From assembly GCA_958448515.1 (NCBI GenBank), contig CAUDEF010000020.1, positions 1-38,253 on the forward strand: 38,253 nt of DNA, written 5' to 3'. Shown here piece by piece: positions 1-7,894 of this stretch. Positions within the stretch are counted from its first letter, which is position 1. Each line of letters opens with the position of its first letter. Under the pieces are notes generated by a model. It saw only the letters and a program-made list of their open reading frames with translations, did not search any database and was not told the origin of the DNA. Made by a program: the position numbers and the translations under genes. The DNA comes from an uncultured Phascolarctobacterium sp. (GTDB lineage: Bacteria; Bacillota; Negativicutes; Acidaminococcales; Acidaminococcaceae).

Positions 1-1579
1 ATGTTCCGTACAGGGTTAAAGAGGTGCTGTCGTTTTCACCGCTGCCGTTTGCATAGGTGGTTTGACCGTCATTGTGGCTGATTGCCGCACCATAGTGCCA
101 GTCGCCATATGCTTTGTCATAGCCTAACTGGAAGTAGTTGTACTGGTTTTTGAATGCTCCGCCATATTCAAATTCACCGCGGCTCATACGTGCCCAGATG
201 CCCTGATCGCCTTCGCTATTACGCAGTTCGCCAAGACGCTGGCTTAAGGTGCTGTCTTCCTGACGCCATGCAATAAGTGCTACGCTTGCAATATCACGCA
301 TGTTAGCCATAGTTTCAGATGTTTCTCTTACATTTACATCACTATAGCCACCATTACTACTAACACTCATACCATAACCTGCTGTAATGATACCATCTGC
401 TAAATCAACATCTGCAGAAACATTTTCACTATTCAGTTGTACACTTTTTTCTACAAGAGATTTAAATTGCTCTGCTGTTAAATCGTCTGCATCAATTCCA
501 TTGTAATGTACTTCTAATTTAGGTTCAGAAGTAGCAGTCTTTATAGGTAACGCATTTGCTACAGCAGTTACTTCTGTTTCTTCGCCAATATGAAGATTAC
601 CGCTGTTTACAGTATTATCACTAATTTCAGCTTTAATATTTACAGTACCGCCAGTACCTTCCAAAGAATTAATATTTACATCTTGATTAATTCCCTGCAT
701 GTTGATAATACCATCATTCATAATAACGTTTTCAGCATTAAATAATTTTACTTCTTCCTGAACATTAACTTTACCACCATCAGCAAGAGTAAGCTCATTT
801 ACAAAGCTATCTCCAGCCATATTCCATGCAGCACCATTATTAAACTGTATTTTAAAATCAGTTACATTACCATGATACGGACTTTCATTTAACTCTACAT
901 TATCAATATTACCCTTATAACACTGAAAGGCTCTTCCGTTAAATTCTGAATTTTCACCGTTAAAGTTAATATTCACATAAGAGTTAATCAACTTACCACT
1001 ATTTTGTGCATCTCCAGGACTATTTGGCGTTTCAAAAACAATGTCACCATTTATAACTGTAGAATGAACACCATCTGTATTAATATTTACTGTTGAATTG
1101 CCACGAACATCAATAGCATTATGAGCCTCAATTACCAAATTACCATTTATATTCATAATGCCATTAGAATACGCTGAAACTCCCATACCGGTATTCAAAC
1201 GATCGTTGTCATATCTTGTATTTTTGATATAAATATTATCTGCCTCAATATTAACATTAGCTACAGTTTCTGCATTATAACCTTGATCATTATGTGATAA
1301 TTCTGTATTATTTCCTACATGAACACTAAAATATCCACTACTTTCCACAGTAAGTTTATTCACATCAATTGTTATTTTACTATTCTCTTCCAATGCCATT
1401 ATACCTTGACTACTAGATTTAACATGTAACTCATCACAAGTATAATCTTTCGTGTTGCCACCTGTAACTTTTATATCACCATTTACAGTTTCAATATCTG
1501 CTGCACTTACCCCAACAGGTACAGCCAACATTAATCCCAGTACAATAGCACTGGCAAGTTTTTTGTTTGTCTTTTTCAT
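1..1579 (-). CDS. autotransporter adhesin-like protein (3' end outside window)
   Basis: The frame is open from an ATG at 1579 to the window edge (526 codons), so the C-terminus is missing. AGGAGGA (1589-1595) sits 9 bases before the ATG. Residues 1-27 form a signal peptide (Lys-rich start, hydrophobic core, VSA-A cleavage). Residues ~28-410 are an Asn/Thr/Val-rich passenger full of short repeats such as VNI, MNING and VNINT, typical of a right-handed beta-helix. From ~residue 440 the text becomes a type V autotransporter beta-barrel: GIWARMSRGE, then alternating Tyr/aromatic strands (YNYFQLGYDKA, WHYGAAISHN). By family knowledge the barrel inserts in the outer membrane and exports the passenger to the surface. 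The passenger is visibly AT-richer than the barrel. The ligand is unknown. Confidence 0.9.
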   Translation of the reverse strand, partial: MKKTNKKLASAIVLGLMLAVPVGVSAADIETVNGDIKVTGGNTKDYTCDELHVKSSSQGIMALEENSKITIDVNKLTVESSGYFSVHVGNNTELSHNDQGYNAETVANVNIEADNIYIKNTRYDNDRLNTGMGVSAYSNGIMNINGNLVIEAHNAIDVRGNSTVNINTDGVHSTVINGDIVFETPNSPGDAQNSGKLINSYVNINFNGENSEFNGRAFQCYKGNIDNVELNESPYHGNVTDFKIQFNNGAAWNMAGDSFVNELTLADGGKVNVQEEVKLFNAENVIMNDGIINMQGINQDVNINSLEGTGGTVNIKAEISDNTVNSGNLHIGEETEVTAVANALPIKTATSEPKLEVHYNGIDADDLTAEQFKSLVEKSVQLNSENVSADVDLADGIITAGYGMSVSSNGGYSDVNVRETSETMANMRDIASVALIAWRQEDSTLSQRLGELRNSEGDQGIWARMSRGEFEYGGAFKNQYNYFQLGYDKAYGDWHYGAAISHNDGQTTYANGSGENDSTSLTLYGT

Positions 1580-1643
1580 ACAACTCATTCCTCCTAATTT
1601 TATTACACATTTTACACATATATTTTTCACATGTGTTATTGTT

Positions 1644-1673
1644 ATTATACTACTCTTGAACCCCCCCCCGCAA
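1644..1673 (-). promoter_or_regulatory. autotransporter promoter with poly-G spacer (predicted phase-variable)
   Basis: Read on the minus strand, TTGCGG (1668-1673) and a perfect TATAAT (1644-1649) are separated by 18 bases. Nine consecutive G (C on plus, 1661-1669) cover the end of the -35 and the start of the spacer. Losing one G would give the optimal 17-bp spacer. The expected transcript start near 1637 leaves a leader of about 58 bases to the ATG at 1579. This is the architecture of slipped-strand phase-variable promoters such as Neisseria porA. Confidence 0.7.
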
Positions 1674-1796
1674 GACACCTACTATTTGCTATCCGAAATT
1701 TTTACAGTCTTGCAGCTTTTACTTATTTACAATATTATTTTTATATTTTATTATCCGCATCTATGTACATTTTATATTTTTTGTAATATAATCTAT

Positions 1797-1856
1797 CTGT
1801 AAGGTTTTTCATACACTCCTTACAGATTGCAAGCCTTTTTTCATACACTTGTAATC
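1797..1856. repeat. two tandem hairpins with a shared loop sequence
   Basis: CTGTAAGG (1797-1804) pairs perfectly with CCTTACAG (1818-1825). GATTGCAA (1825-1832) pairs with TTGTAATC (1849-1856) with one G-U. The stems differ, but both loops carry TTTTTCATACAC. The whole gap 1580-1969 otherwise holds the autotransporter promoter and the rlmH terminator; the rest is AT-rich with no convincing gene. Confidence 0.5.
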
Positions 1857-1907
1857 GTCCTTTCTTTATTTGTGGCAGGGCTTTATTGCTCTGCCATTTT
1901 ACTTTGC

Positions 1908-1951
1908 AAAAAAATAAACCCTGACCATGCTTTTATACATAGTCAGGGTTT
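1908..1951 (-). terminator. terminator after rlmH
   Basis: On minus, AAACCCTGAC-type arms (1942-1951 and 1916-1925) form a perfect 10-bp stem around a 16-base loop. A T-rich tail (1908-1915) follows. It lies 19 bases past the rlmH stop and ends the deoC-walJ-htrA-rlmH run. Confidence 0.85.
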
Positions 1952-1969
1952 TACTGTTATTTTAGACCA

Positions 1970-2449
1970 TTATAAATGATACGGTTCATTTCTGCTTATT
2001 TTAAAAGCTCTGTATATCTGTTCCACCAAAAGCAGTCTTATCATCTGATGAGTAAAGGTCATTTTGGAAAAGCTGAGGGCAAAGTCAGCACGCTTTCTCA
2101 GCGCATCAGTATAACCAAAGGCACCGCCGATTACAAAAGTAATATGACTGCTGCCCTGCAGCGCCAGGCTGTCAAACTTAGCCGCCAGCTCCGGAGAGGA
2201 AAGCTGCTTGCCGATAACATCCAGCAAAATTACATAGGAGTTGTCGGGAATAATATTCATCAGCCTTTGAGTTTCCTTTTCCAGTACCTGCTCCTTAGCC
2301 GCTGCTGAAGGATTATCCGGCATTTTTTCTTCATTGATGGATACTACTTCCAGCTTACAGAAAGGTGTCAGCCTTTTTATAAATTCATCAATGCCGGCAG
2401 TTAAATATTTTTCTTTAATTTTGCCCACGCAGGCAATAGTAATTTTCAC
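1970..2449 (-). CDS. rlmH: 23S rRNA (pseudouridine1915-N3)-methyltransferase RlmH
   Basis: This is a 159-residue SPOUT-fold methyltransferase of normal family length. The N-terminus MKITIACVGKIKEKYL, the glycine-rich SAM loop (FVIGGAFGY, ~residues 105-113) and the C-terminal SRNEPYHL tail are family signatures. It methylates the pseudouridine at 23S position 1915 on assembled 70S ribosomes. The start is GTG at 2449, with AGGA eight bases upstream inside the end of htrA. Only two bases separate it from the htrA stop, so it is the last gene of the walJ-htrA-rlmH unit found in many Firmicutes. Confidence 0.97.
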   Translation of the reverse strand: MKITIACVGKIKEKYLTAGIDEFIKRLTPFCKLEVVSINEEKMPDNPSAAAKEQVLEKETQRLMNIIPDNSYVILLDVIGKQLSSPELAAKFDSLALQGSSHITFVIGGAFGYTDALRKRADFALSFSKMTFTHQMIRLLLVEQIYRAFKISRNEPYHL

Positions 2450-2451
2450 GT

Positions 2452-3546
2452 TTAATATCCTTTCGGTACTTCTTCCAGTGTTACATCTTTAGTTACTTCT
2501 ACGCCATTATGCAAAATGGTAACTTTAGCCACATCGCCTACACGGCATTCACTCAGCTTGGTGCGCAGGTCAACAGCAGTAGCCACTTTATCGCCGTTAA
2601 AGGTCAGAATAATATCGCCAGGGCGGATGCCTGCCTTATCAGCCGGGCTGCCTTCCACAATTTTTACGATAAAGATACCGCCATGCAAATCAAGCTCAAA
2701 GCCATAGCGTTTTGCAATGTCCTGATCCATGAGTGAAGCGCCAAGATACGGACGGACAATGCGTCCTTCCTTAACCAGTTCATCCAGAATGGGCTTTGCT
2801 GTATTTACCGGAATGGCAAAACCTATGCCTTCAACACCGCTTACGGCAACTTTGGCACTGTTAATGCCAATAACCTGTCCGTCCGCATTTACCAGTGCAC
2901 CGCCGCTGTTGCCGGGGTTAATGGCAGCATCTGTCTGAATCAGATTAAATTTGCGATCGCCAACTTCAATGCTGCGGTTTAAAGCACTGATTACGCCTGC
3001 AGTTACACTGCCTCTGAACTCCAGTCCCAGGGGATTGCCGATGGCAATGGCAGGCTCGCCTACCAGAAGACTGTCAGAATCGCCAAATTCTGCAACAGGC
3101 AGATTATCCTCATCAATTTTTACTACTGCCAGATCAGTTACAGCATCGGCACCCAGTACTTTGCCCTTTACGGTTCTGCCGTCTGTAAGGCTGACAATAA
3201 TTTCAGAAGCGCCTTCTACAACATGGTTATTAGTTGCAATATAGCCGCGTTTGTCATAAATAACACCGCTGCCGGTACCGCGCTCTGTAAGCTGAACGCG
3301 GTTAAAAATATCACGCACATAGGCTTTATTGGTAATGCCCACTACTGCCGGGCCAACTTTGCCTGCTGCAGCAACAATAGGCGTATTGCGGGCTGCGCTA
3401 AGCTTCTGCTCTGCTGCCTGTACCTGCTTGGTATCTTTAACAGCCTCAGCAGTTTTATTATCACTGCATCCGGCTATTAAAATAGCTGCGCCCACAAGTC
3501 CGCAGGCAAAAATATTTAAAGATTTGCTCCATAAGCTTTTTTTCAT
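2452..3546 (-). CDS. htrA: HtrA/DegP-family trypsin-like serine protease, lipoprotein form
   Basis: This 364-residue envelope protease has the catalytic triad His108 (NNHVVEG), Asp138 (TDLAVVKID) and Ser214 (GNSGGAL). One C-terminal PDZ domain (~residues 265-355, GSPADKAGIRPGDII) recognises substrates. The N-terminus ends in a lipobox (LIAGC, Cys27), so the mature protein is probably a lipoprotein rather than a membrane-spanning HtrA. I chose the ATG at 3546 because GGGAG precedes it by six bases; the in-frame ATG at 3561 has no Shine-Dalgarno. It degrades or refolds misfolded exported proteins. It sits between walJ and rlmH, as in B. subtilis-like wal loci, although the walRK genes are absent here. 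Confidence 0.95.
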   Translation of the reverse strand: MKKSLWSKSLNIFACGLVGAAILIAGCSDNKTAEAVKDTKQVQAAEQKLSAARNTPIVAAAGKVGPAVVGITNKAYVRDIFNRVQLTERGTGSGVIYDKRGYIATNNHVVEGASEIIVSLTDGRTVKGKVLGADAVTDLAVVKIDEDNLPVAEFGDSDSLLVGEPAIAIGNPLGLEFRGSVTAGVISALNRSIEVGDRKFNLIQTDAAINPGNSGGALVNADGQVIGINSAKVAVSGVEGIGFAIPVNTAKPILDELVKEGRIVRPYLGASLMDQDIAKRYGFELDLHGGIFIVKIVEGSPADKAGIRPGDIILTFNGDKVATAVDLRTKLSECRVGDVAKVTILHNGVEVTKDVTLEEVPKGY

Positions 3547-3564
3547 TTTTTTCACTCCCATACT

Positions 3565-4341
3565 TTAAAAATTAGTTACAACCTGCTCCTGTGATGCCAG
3601 CAGCAGTCTGATATCCTGTAATTTATTCTGTTCTGATAAAATTCCCTCTACTGTTTTTAAGGCAACAGAGGGCAGATTATTTTCATGGCTCAGATGAGCA
3701 AGAAATACCTCCCTCGGCAGAACTGGCAATCCTGCCAGCAGCCATCCGGCGCTGTCATTGGATAAATGCCCCCGCGTGCTTAAGATGCGCTTTTTTAAAA
3801 GTTCCGGATAAATTCCGTTGCGCAGCATGGTCACATCATGATTGGCCTCTAAAATAAGTGTATCGGCATCCTGCACTTCCCGGCGGATAACATCTGTTGC
3901 AAAACCTGTATCAGTTACATAGGTACATTTATGTTTGCCGCTGATGAAGCTGTATCCATGAGGATCTGCCGCATCATGAGAAATGCTGAAACTTCTGATC
4001 TGTACATCGCCGCATACGATATTGCCTTTTATAATACGGCAGTTTTGTCTGTTGATTTCTCTGTTGCGCAGTAAAATTGCCTGCCAGGTTTTTTCACTGC
4101 TGTATAAAGGCACGGCATATTTTTTGCTGAAAGTTTCCAGCCCTTTTACATGGTCTGTATGTTCATGGGTAATAAAAACACCGTCCAAATCTTCCGGGCT
4201 GAGGCTGATTTCTTTTAATCTTGTTCCCAGCATCCGGCAGCTGATACCCATATCTACCAGAAAGTTCTGCTTGCCGTTGCTGATGACAGCAGCATTTCCC
4301 TTACTGCCGCTGGCAAGCATTGCTACTTTAAATGTGCTCAT
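3565..4341 (-). CDS. walJ: WalJ/YycJ (VicX) metallo-beta-lactamase-fold hydrolase
   Basis: This is a 258-residue MBL-fold protein. It opens with MSTFKVAMLASGSKGNAAVI, a hallmark of the YycJ/VicX group. The metal-binding motif HEHTDHVKG lies at ~residues 59-67, with further ligands in TDTGFATD and LEANHD. Relatives are 5'-3' exonucleases or phosphodiesterases linked to the WalRK cell-wall system and DNA repair; the substrate here is inferred. Its start overlaps the deoC stop by four bases (ATGA at 4338-4341), so translation is probably coupled. htrA follows. Confidence 0.9.
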   Translation of the reverse strand: MSTFKVAMLASGSKGNAAVISNGKQNFLVDMGISCRMLGTRLKEISLSPEDLDGVFITHEHTDHVKGLETFSKKYAVPLYSSEKTWQAILLRNREINRQNCRIIKGNIVCGDVQIRSFSISHDAADPHGYSFISGKHKCTYVTDTGFATDVIRREVQDADTLILEANHDVTMLRNGIYPELLKKRILSTRGHLSNDSAGWLLAGLPVLPREVFLAHLSHENNLPSVALKTVEGILSEQNKLQDIRLLLASQEQVVTNF

Positions 4342-4991
4342 GCCTCACCTGCAACGATGGCAACGCCGGAACTTGTGCCAATGCGCTCTGCACCTGCAGC
4401 AAGCATGGCCTGAGCCGCAGCAAAGTCTTTGATTCCTCCGGAGGCCTTTACCTGAAGATTATATTTGGCAGCTTCTTCTGCCAGCAGCTTTACATCTTCT
4501 ACTGTTGCGCCGCCCTTATTAAAGCCGGTACTTGTTTTAACAAATGCCGCACCGCCGCGGGCAACCAGCTGACAGGCGGTTTTCTTTTCTTCGTCATTCA
4601 GCAGGCAGGTTTCAATAATAACCTTTACGGGATAAGGCTTAGCCGCATTCACTACAGCCTTAATATCCTCAACAACGCCTTCGTAGTTGCCGCTTTTAAA
4701 AGCAGCCATATTCATTACCATATCAATTTCATCTGCGTGATCATCTTCCACAGCAATTTTTGCAGCCAGTGCCTTAACATCAGTTCTATCTTCCCCAAGC
4801 GGAAAACCAATTACTGTTACTACCTTAACTGCACTGCCATTTAACAAATGTCTTGCCAGACCTGCATAACACGGATTTACGCAGACAGCGGCAAAATTAT
4901 GCTGCAGCGCCTCACTGCACAGGCGCATAATGTCTTTAACCTGCGCTTCCGGTTTCAGCAGTGTATGCTCTATATGTTCAGCTATTGCCAT
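4338..4991 (-). CDS. deoC: deoxyribose-phosphate aldolase
   Basis: This 217-residue class I aldolase cleaves 2-deoxyribose-5-phosphate to acetaldehyde and glyceraldehyde-3-phosphate in deoxynucleoside salvage. Signatures are EHTLLKPEA near the N-terminus, the Schiff-base lysine segment KVIIETCLL, FVKTSTGF and VKASGGI. It is the first gene of the walJ-htrA-rlmH run. GAGGTG stands eight bases before the ATG, and a TATAAT box lies upstream at 5023-5028 with no clear -35. No other deo genes are nearby. Confidence 0.96.
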   Translation of the reverse strand: MAIAEHIEHTLLKPEAQVKDIMRLCSEALQHNFAAVCVNPCYAGLARHLLNGSAVKVVTVIGFPLGEDRTDVKALAAKIAVEDDHADEIDMVMNMAAFKSGNYEGVVEDIKAVVNAAKPYPVKVIIETCLLNDEEKKTACQLVARGGAAFVKTSTGFNKGGATVEDVKLLAEEAAKYNLQVKASGGIKDFAAAQAMLAAGAERIGTSSGVAIVAGEA

Positions 4992-5067
4992 AACTTAACA
5001 CCTCTTTTGTTTTAATGCTCTTATTATAACAGATTTACCCTGCCATAGTGTGGCATTTTAGTAAAAG

Positions 5068-5097
5068 AAAAGGCCCAGCAGAAACAATCTGCTGAGC
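5068..5097 (-). terminator. terminator after the Fur-family gene
   Basis: On minus, GCTCAGCAGA pairs with TCTGCTGGGC (one U-G) around the loop TTGTT, followed by CTTTTCTTTT. The tail is imperfect, so strength is uncertain. Confidence 0.65.
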
Positions 5098-5110
5098 ACG
5101 ACAGGACAAA

Positions 5111-5536
5111 TCAGTGTTTTTTGCGGCATCTTGGACATACACCAAAGAAATAGCATTGGTGGCTGCTGATTTCGTAACCGCTTTTATTTTCTACGTCAGC
5201 TACAAGGCCCTCAGAATTAAGCGCCATAACATCATCTACCGCACCGCATTCAGTGCACTGCACATGGTGATGAACGCTTGTATCCGCATCATAACGGAAG
5301 CTGTCTTCACCGGTATTTAAAATCTGAATAACATTAATTTTATTCAAAATTTCTACAGTTTTATACACTGTGGCAAAACTCATGGAAGGATATTTGGGAC
5401 GCAGTTCATTATAAAGCATTTCTGCGCTGGGATGGCTGTGAGTTTTTGCAAGAGTTTCATATACAGCCAGCCTTTGCGGAGTAACCTTATAGCCATTGCT
5501 TCTTAAAATATTTGTAAGTTCCTGATTAGTAAGCAT
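5111..5536 (-). CDS. Fur/PerR-family metal-dependent repressor
   Basis: This protein of about 141 residues has an N-terminal winged helix (YKVTPQRLAVYETL ... SFATVYKTVEIL) and a C-terminal metal/dimer domain with VHHHVQCTECG and a second CPRC pair. The two CxxC motifs form the structural zinc site of Fur, PerR and Zur. Length and sequence are closest to PerR-type peroxide sensors, but that is inference. The start is the ATG at 5536, preceded by GAGGAGG; a longer frame reaching 5572 has no ribosome site. Its promoter carries two palindromes resembling Fur/Per boxes, so autoregulation is likely. tex diverges from the same intergenic region. Confidence 0.93.
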   Translation of the reverse strand: MLTNQELTNILRSNGYKVTPQRLAVYETLAKTHSHPSAEMLYNELRPKYPSMSFATVYKTVEILNKINVIQILNTGEDSFRYDADTSVHHHVQCTECGAVDDVMALNSEGLVADVENKSGYEISSHQCYFFGVCPRCRKKH

Positions 5537-5570
5537 AAGCCCTCCTCGCCAGAAATTTTTCTGACATTTC

Positions 5571-5630
5571 AATAATACTTATTATTTATTTTACATTATT
5601 TAACATATTTTTGTCAATTAATAATTATTA
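5571..5630 (-). promoter_or_regulatory. Fur-family gene promoter flanked by two Fur/Per-like palindromes
   Basis: On minus, TTGACA (5612-5617) and TAAAAT (5588-5593) are 18 bases apart. The palindrome AATAATACTTATTATT (5571-5586, 7-bp arms) covers the expected transcript start. The perfect palindrome TAATAATTATTA (5619-5630) lies just upstream of the -35. Both resemble the AT-rich Per/Fur box. The upstream copy is also close to the tex promoter region, which has TATAAT at 5654-5659 on plus. Confidence 0.65.
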
Positions 5631-5691
5631 TAAAATACACTGCAATCATCTGCTATAATAGTAAAAGAATTATTACTAAACGAGGTTGAAA

Positions 5692-7857
5692 ATGGAAAAA
5701 ATCTTAAATATTTTAGCGCGTGAATTAAAAATATCTCTGTCCCAGGCACAGGCAGCAGTTAATCTGCTGGATGAAGGCAATACTATTCCCTTTATCGCCC
5801 GCTACCGCAAGGAAGCAACCGGCTCTCTTGATGAAGAGCAGCTGCGTACCATCGAAGAGCGGCTTGCCTATCTGCGCAACCTGGAGCAGCGCAGGCAGGA
5901 AATCATTGCTTCAATTACTGAGCAGGAAAAAATGACTCCGGAACTGGAGCAGGCTTTAAATGCGGCAGAAAAACTGCAGACACTGGAGGATTTATATCTT
6001 CCCTACCGTCCCAAACGCCGTACCCGCGCACAGATTGCCCGCGAAAAAGGTCTTGAACCCCTGGCAGAGCTTATTATGCAGCAGGGAGTATCCCTTTTAA
6101 CTTTAGAGCAAATTGCTTCTGCCTATCTTGACGAAGAAAAAGAACTGACAACTGCTGAACAGGTGTGGCAGGGCGCAAGTGATATTGTTGCCGAAAATAT
6201 CTCTGACAGTGCTGCCGTACGTCAGCTAATCCGCAAAGAGCTGTGGCAGGACGGAGTAATAGCCTCCCAGCTGATTGCAGATGAAAAAGACGCTCCTGAG
6301 TTTTTAAACTATCGCGACTATACAGAGCCACTGCGCCAGCTGCCGCCCCACAGAATTTTAGCCCTTAACCGCGGCGAAAGCAAAAAAGCCTTGAAAGTAA
6401 CCATACAGGCAGATGAAGCAAAGCTGCTGCACAGACTGGCAGTTAAATTAAAAGCCAGTCAGTCCAGCCCTTTTTATCAGCTATATCTTGATGCTATAGC
6501 CGACAGCTACAAGCGCCTGCTTTTCCCTTCTCTGGAAAGAGAGCTGCGCAACGAACTGACAGAAAAAGGCGAAAAACAGGCTATCAGCGTTTTCTCTGCC
6601 AATTTGCGCCAGCTGCTTTTAACTCAGCCTATCAGCGGGCATACCATTCTTGGTCTTGACCCCGGTTATCGCACCGGCTGCAAAACAGCTGTTATTGATC
6701 CCAGCGGCAGGGTGCTCGCCACTACCGCCATGTATATTACAGGCAGCAAGCATCAGCAGCAGCAGGCTGAGCAGCAGTTTATCGATCTTGTAAAAACACA
6801 TCATGTAACCCTCGTTGCCATTGGCAACGGTACTGCATCCTACGAAACAGAGCAGTTTACTGCGCAGATGATTGAAAAGTACAATTTAGATATCGCCTAT
6901 CTTATTGTCAGTGAAGCAGGCGCATCTGTTTACAGCGCCTCCAAACTGGCACGCGAAGAACTGCCTGAGCTTGACGTATCACTGCGCGGAGCAGTTTCCA
7001 TTGCCCGCAGAGTGCAGGACCCTCTGGCAGAACTTGTTAAAATAGAACCCAAAGCTATCGGTGTAGGTCAGTATCAGCACGATGTTAACCAGAAAGAACT
7101 GGCCCAGACTTTAGGCAATGTTGTAGAGTCCTGCGTAAACCACGTAGGTGTAGAACTTAATACTGCCTCACCTGCTCTGCTTAGCTATGTTGCCGGAATC
7201 TCTGCCACTGTAGCAAAAAATATTATCAACTACCGTAACGAAAACGGCATTTTTACCAACCGTAAAGAACTGCTGAAAGTAAGCCGTCTTGGCCCGGCAG
7301 CCTTTACCCAGTGCGCAGGCTTCTTGCGCATTGCCTCCGGCAAAAATCCGCTGGATAATACACCTGTTCATCCGGAAAGCTATAAGCTGGCAGAAAATAT
7401 TATTCAGCAGCTTGGCTTTAGCCTGCAGGACTGCAACAGCGGCAAACTGCAGCAGGCAGCAGAAGCGGCTGACCCCAAAGCACTGGCAGCAGCTTTAAAT
7501 GCAGGCCTGCCAACAGTAACTGATATACTGGCGGCACTTGCCAAACCCGGTCGTGACCCTCGTGAAGACGCACCTGCCCCCATGACCAGAAAGCAGGTAA
7601 CAAAGCTTTCTGATCTGGCTATCGGCAGCGTTATTAAGGGTAAAGTACAGAATGTAGTAGATTTTGGTGCTTTTGTGGATATTGGTTTAAAAACCAGCGG
7701 TCTTATTCATAAAAGTGAACTCAGCAGCAAATACTTCCGTCATCCGCTGGATGTTATTTCTGTAGGGGATATTGTTGAAACAGAAATCATCAGCATTGAT
7801 GAAGAACGCAATCGTATCGGTCTCAGCCTTAAACGTATGGAACAAAAGAATAAATAA
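5692..7857 (+). CDS. tex: Tex family S1 RNA-binding transcription accessory protein
   Basis: This 721-residue cytoplasmic protein has the full Tex layout. The N-terminal helical Tex domain includes TIPFIARYRKEATG (~residues 30-43). A YqgF/RNase H-like domain starts at ILGLDPGYRTGCK. Helix-hairpin-helix motifs (SPALLSYVAGI, FTQCAGFLRI) follow. The C-terminal S1 domain runs from GSVIKGKVQNVVDFGAFVDIG to the end. Tex binds nucleic acid and influences transcription and, in some pathogens, toxin expression. The ATG at 5692 has GAGG six bases upstream; the in-frame TTG at 5686 directly abuts that site and is unlikely. It is one of few plus-strand genes here. Confidence 0.97.
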   Translation: MEKILNILARELKISLSQAQAAVNLLDEGNTIPFIARYRKEATGSLDEEQLRTIEERLAYLRNLEQRRQEIIASITEQEKMTPELEQALNAAEKLQTLEDLYLPYRPKRRTRAQIAREKGLEPLAELIMQQGVSLLTLEQIASAYLDEEKELTTAEQVWQGASDIVAENISDSAAVRQLIRKELWQDGVIASQLIADEKDAPEFLNYRDYTEPLRQLPPHRILALNRGESKKALKVTIQADEAKLLHRLAVKLKASQSSPFYQLYLDAIADSYKRLLFPSLERELRNELTEKGEKQAISVFSANLRQLLLTQPISGHTILGLDPGYRTGCKTAVIDPSGRVLATTAMYITGSKHQQQQAEQQFIDLVKTHHVTLVAIGNGTASYETEQFTAQMIEKYNLDIAYLIVSEAGASVYSASKLAREELPELDVSLRGAVSIARRVQDPLAELVKIEPKAIGVGQYQHDVNQKELAQTLGNVVESCVNHVGVELNTASPALLSYVAGISATVAKNIINYRNENGIFTNRKELLKVSRLGPAAFTQCAGFLRIASGKNPLDNTPVHPESYKLAENIIQQLGFSLQDCNSGKLQQAAEAADPKALAAALNAGLPTVTDILAALAKPGRDPREDAPAPMTRKQVTKLSDLAIGSVIKGKVQNVVDFGAFVDIGLKTSGLIHKSELSSKYFRHPLDVISVGDIVETEIISIDEERNRIGLSLKRMEQKNK

Positions 7858-7859
7858 CG

Positions 7860-7894
7860 CAAAAAAGGAAGATGCTAACGCATCTTCCTTTTTT
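7860..7894. terminator. bidirectional terminator shared by tex and the PAP2 gene
   Basis: GGAAGATGC (7867-7875) pairs perfectly with GCATCTTCC (7880-7888) around TAAC, with T6 downstream and A-rich sequence upstream. The stem encodes the last codons of the convergent PAP2 gene, whose stop is at 7875-7877. Confidence 0.9.

Noticed and set aside
1452..1802. 116-codon open frame on plus
   Set aside because: It runs antisense to the autotransporter start and through its promoter and poly-C tract. Phe/Ile-rich content reflects AT-rich DNA.
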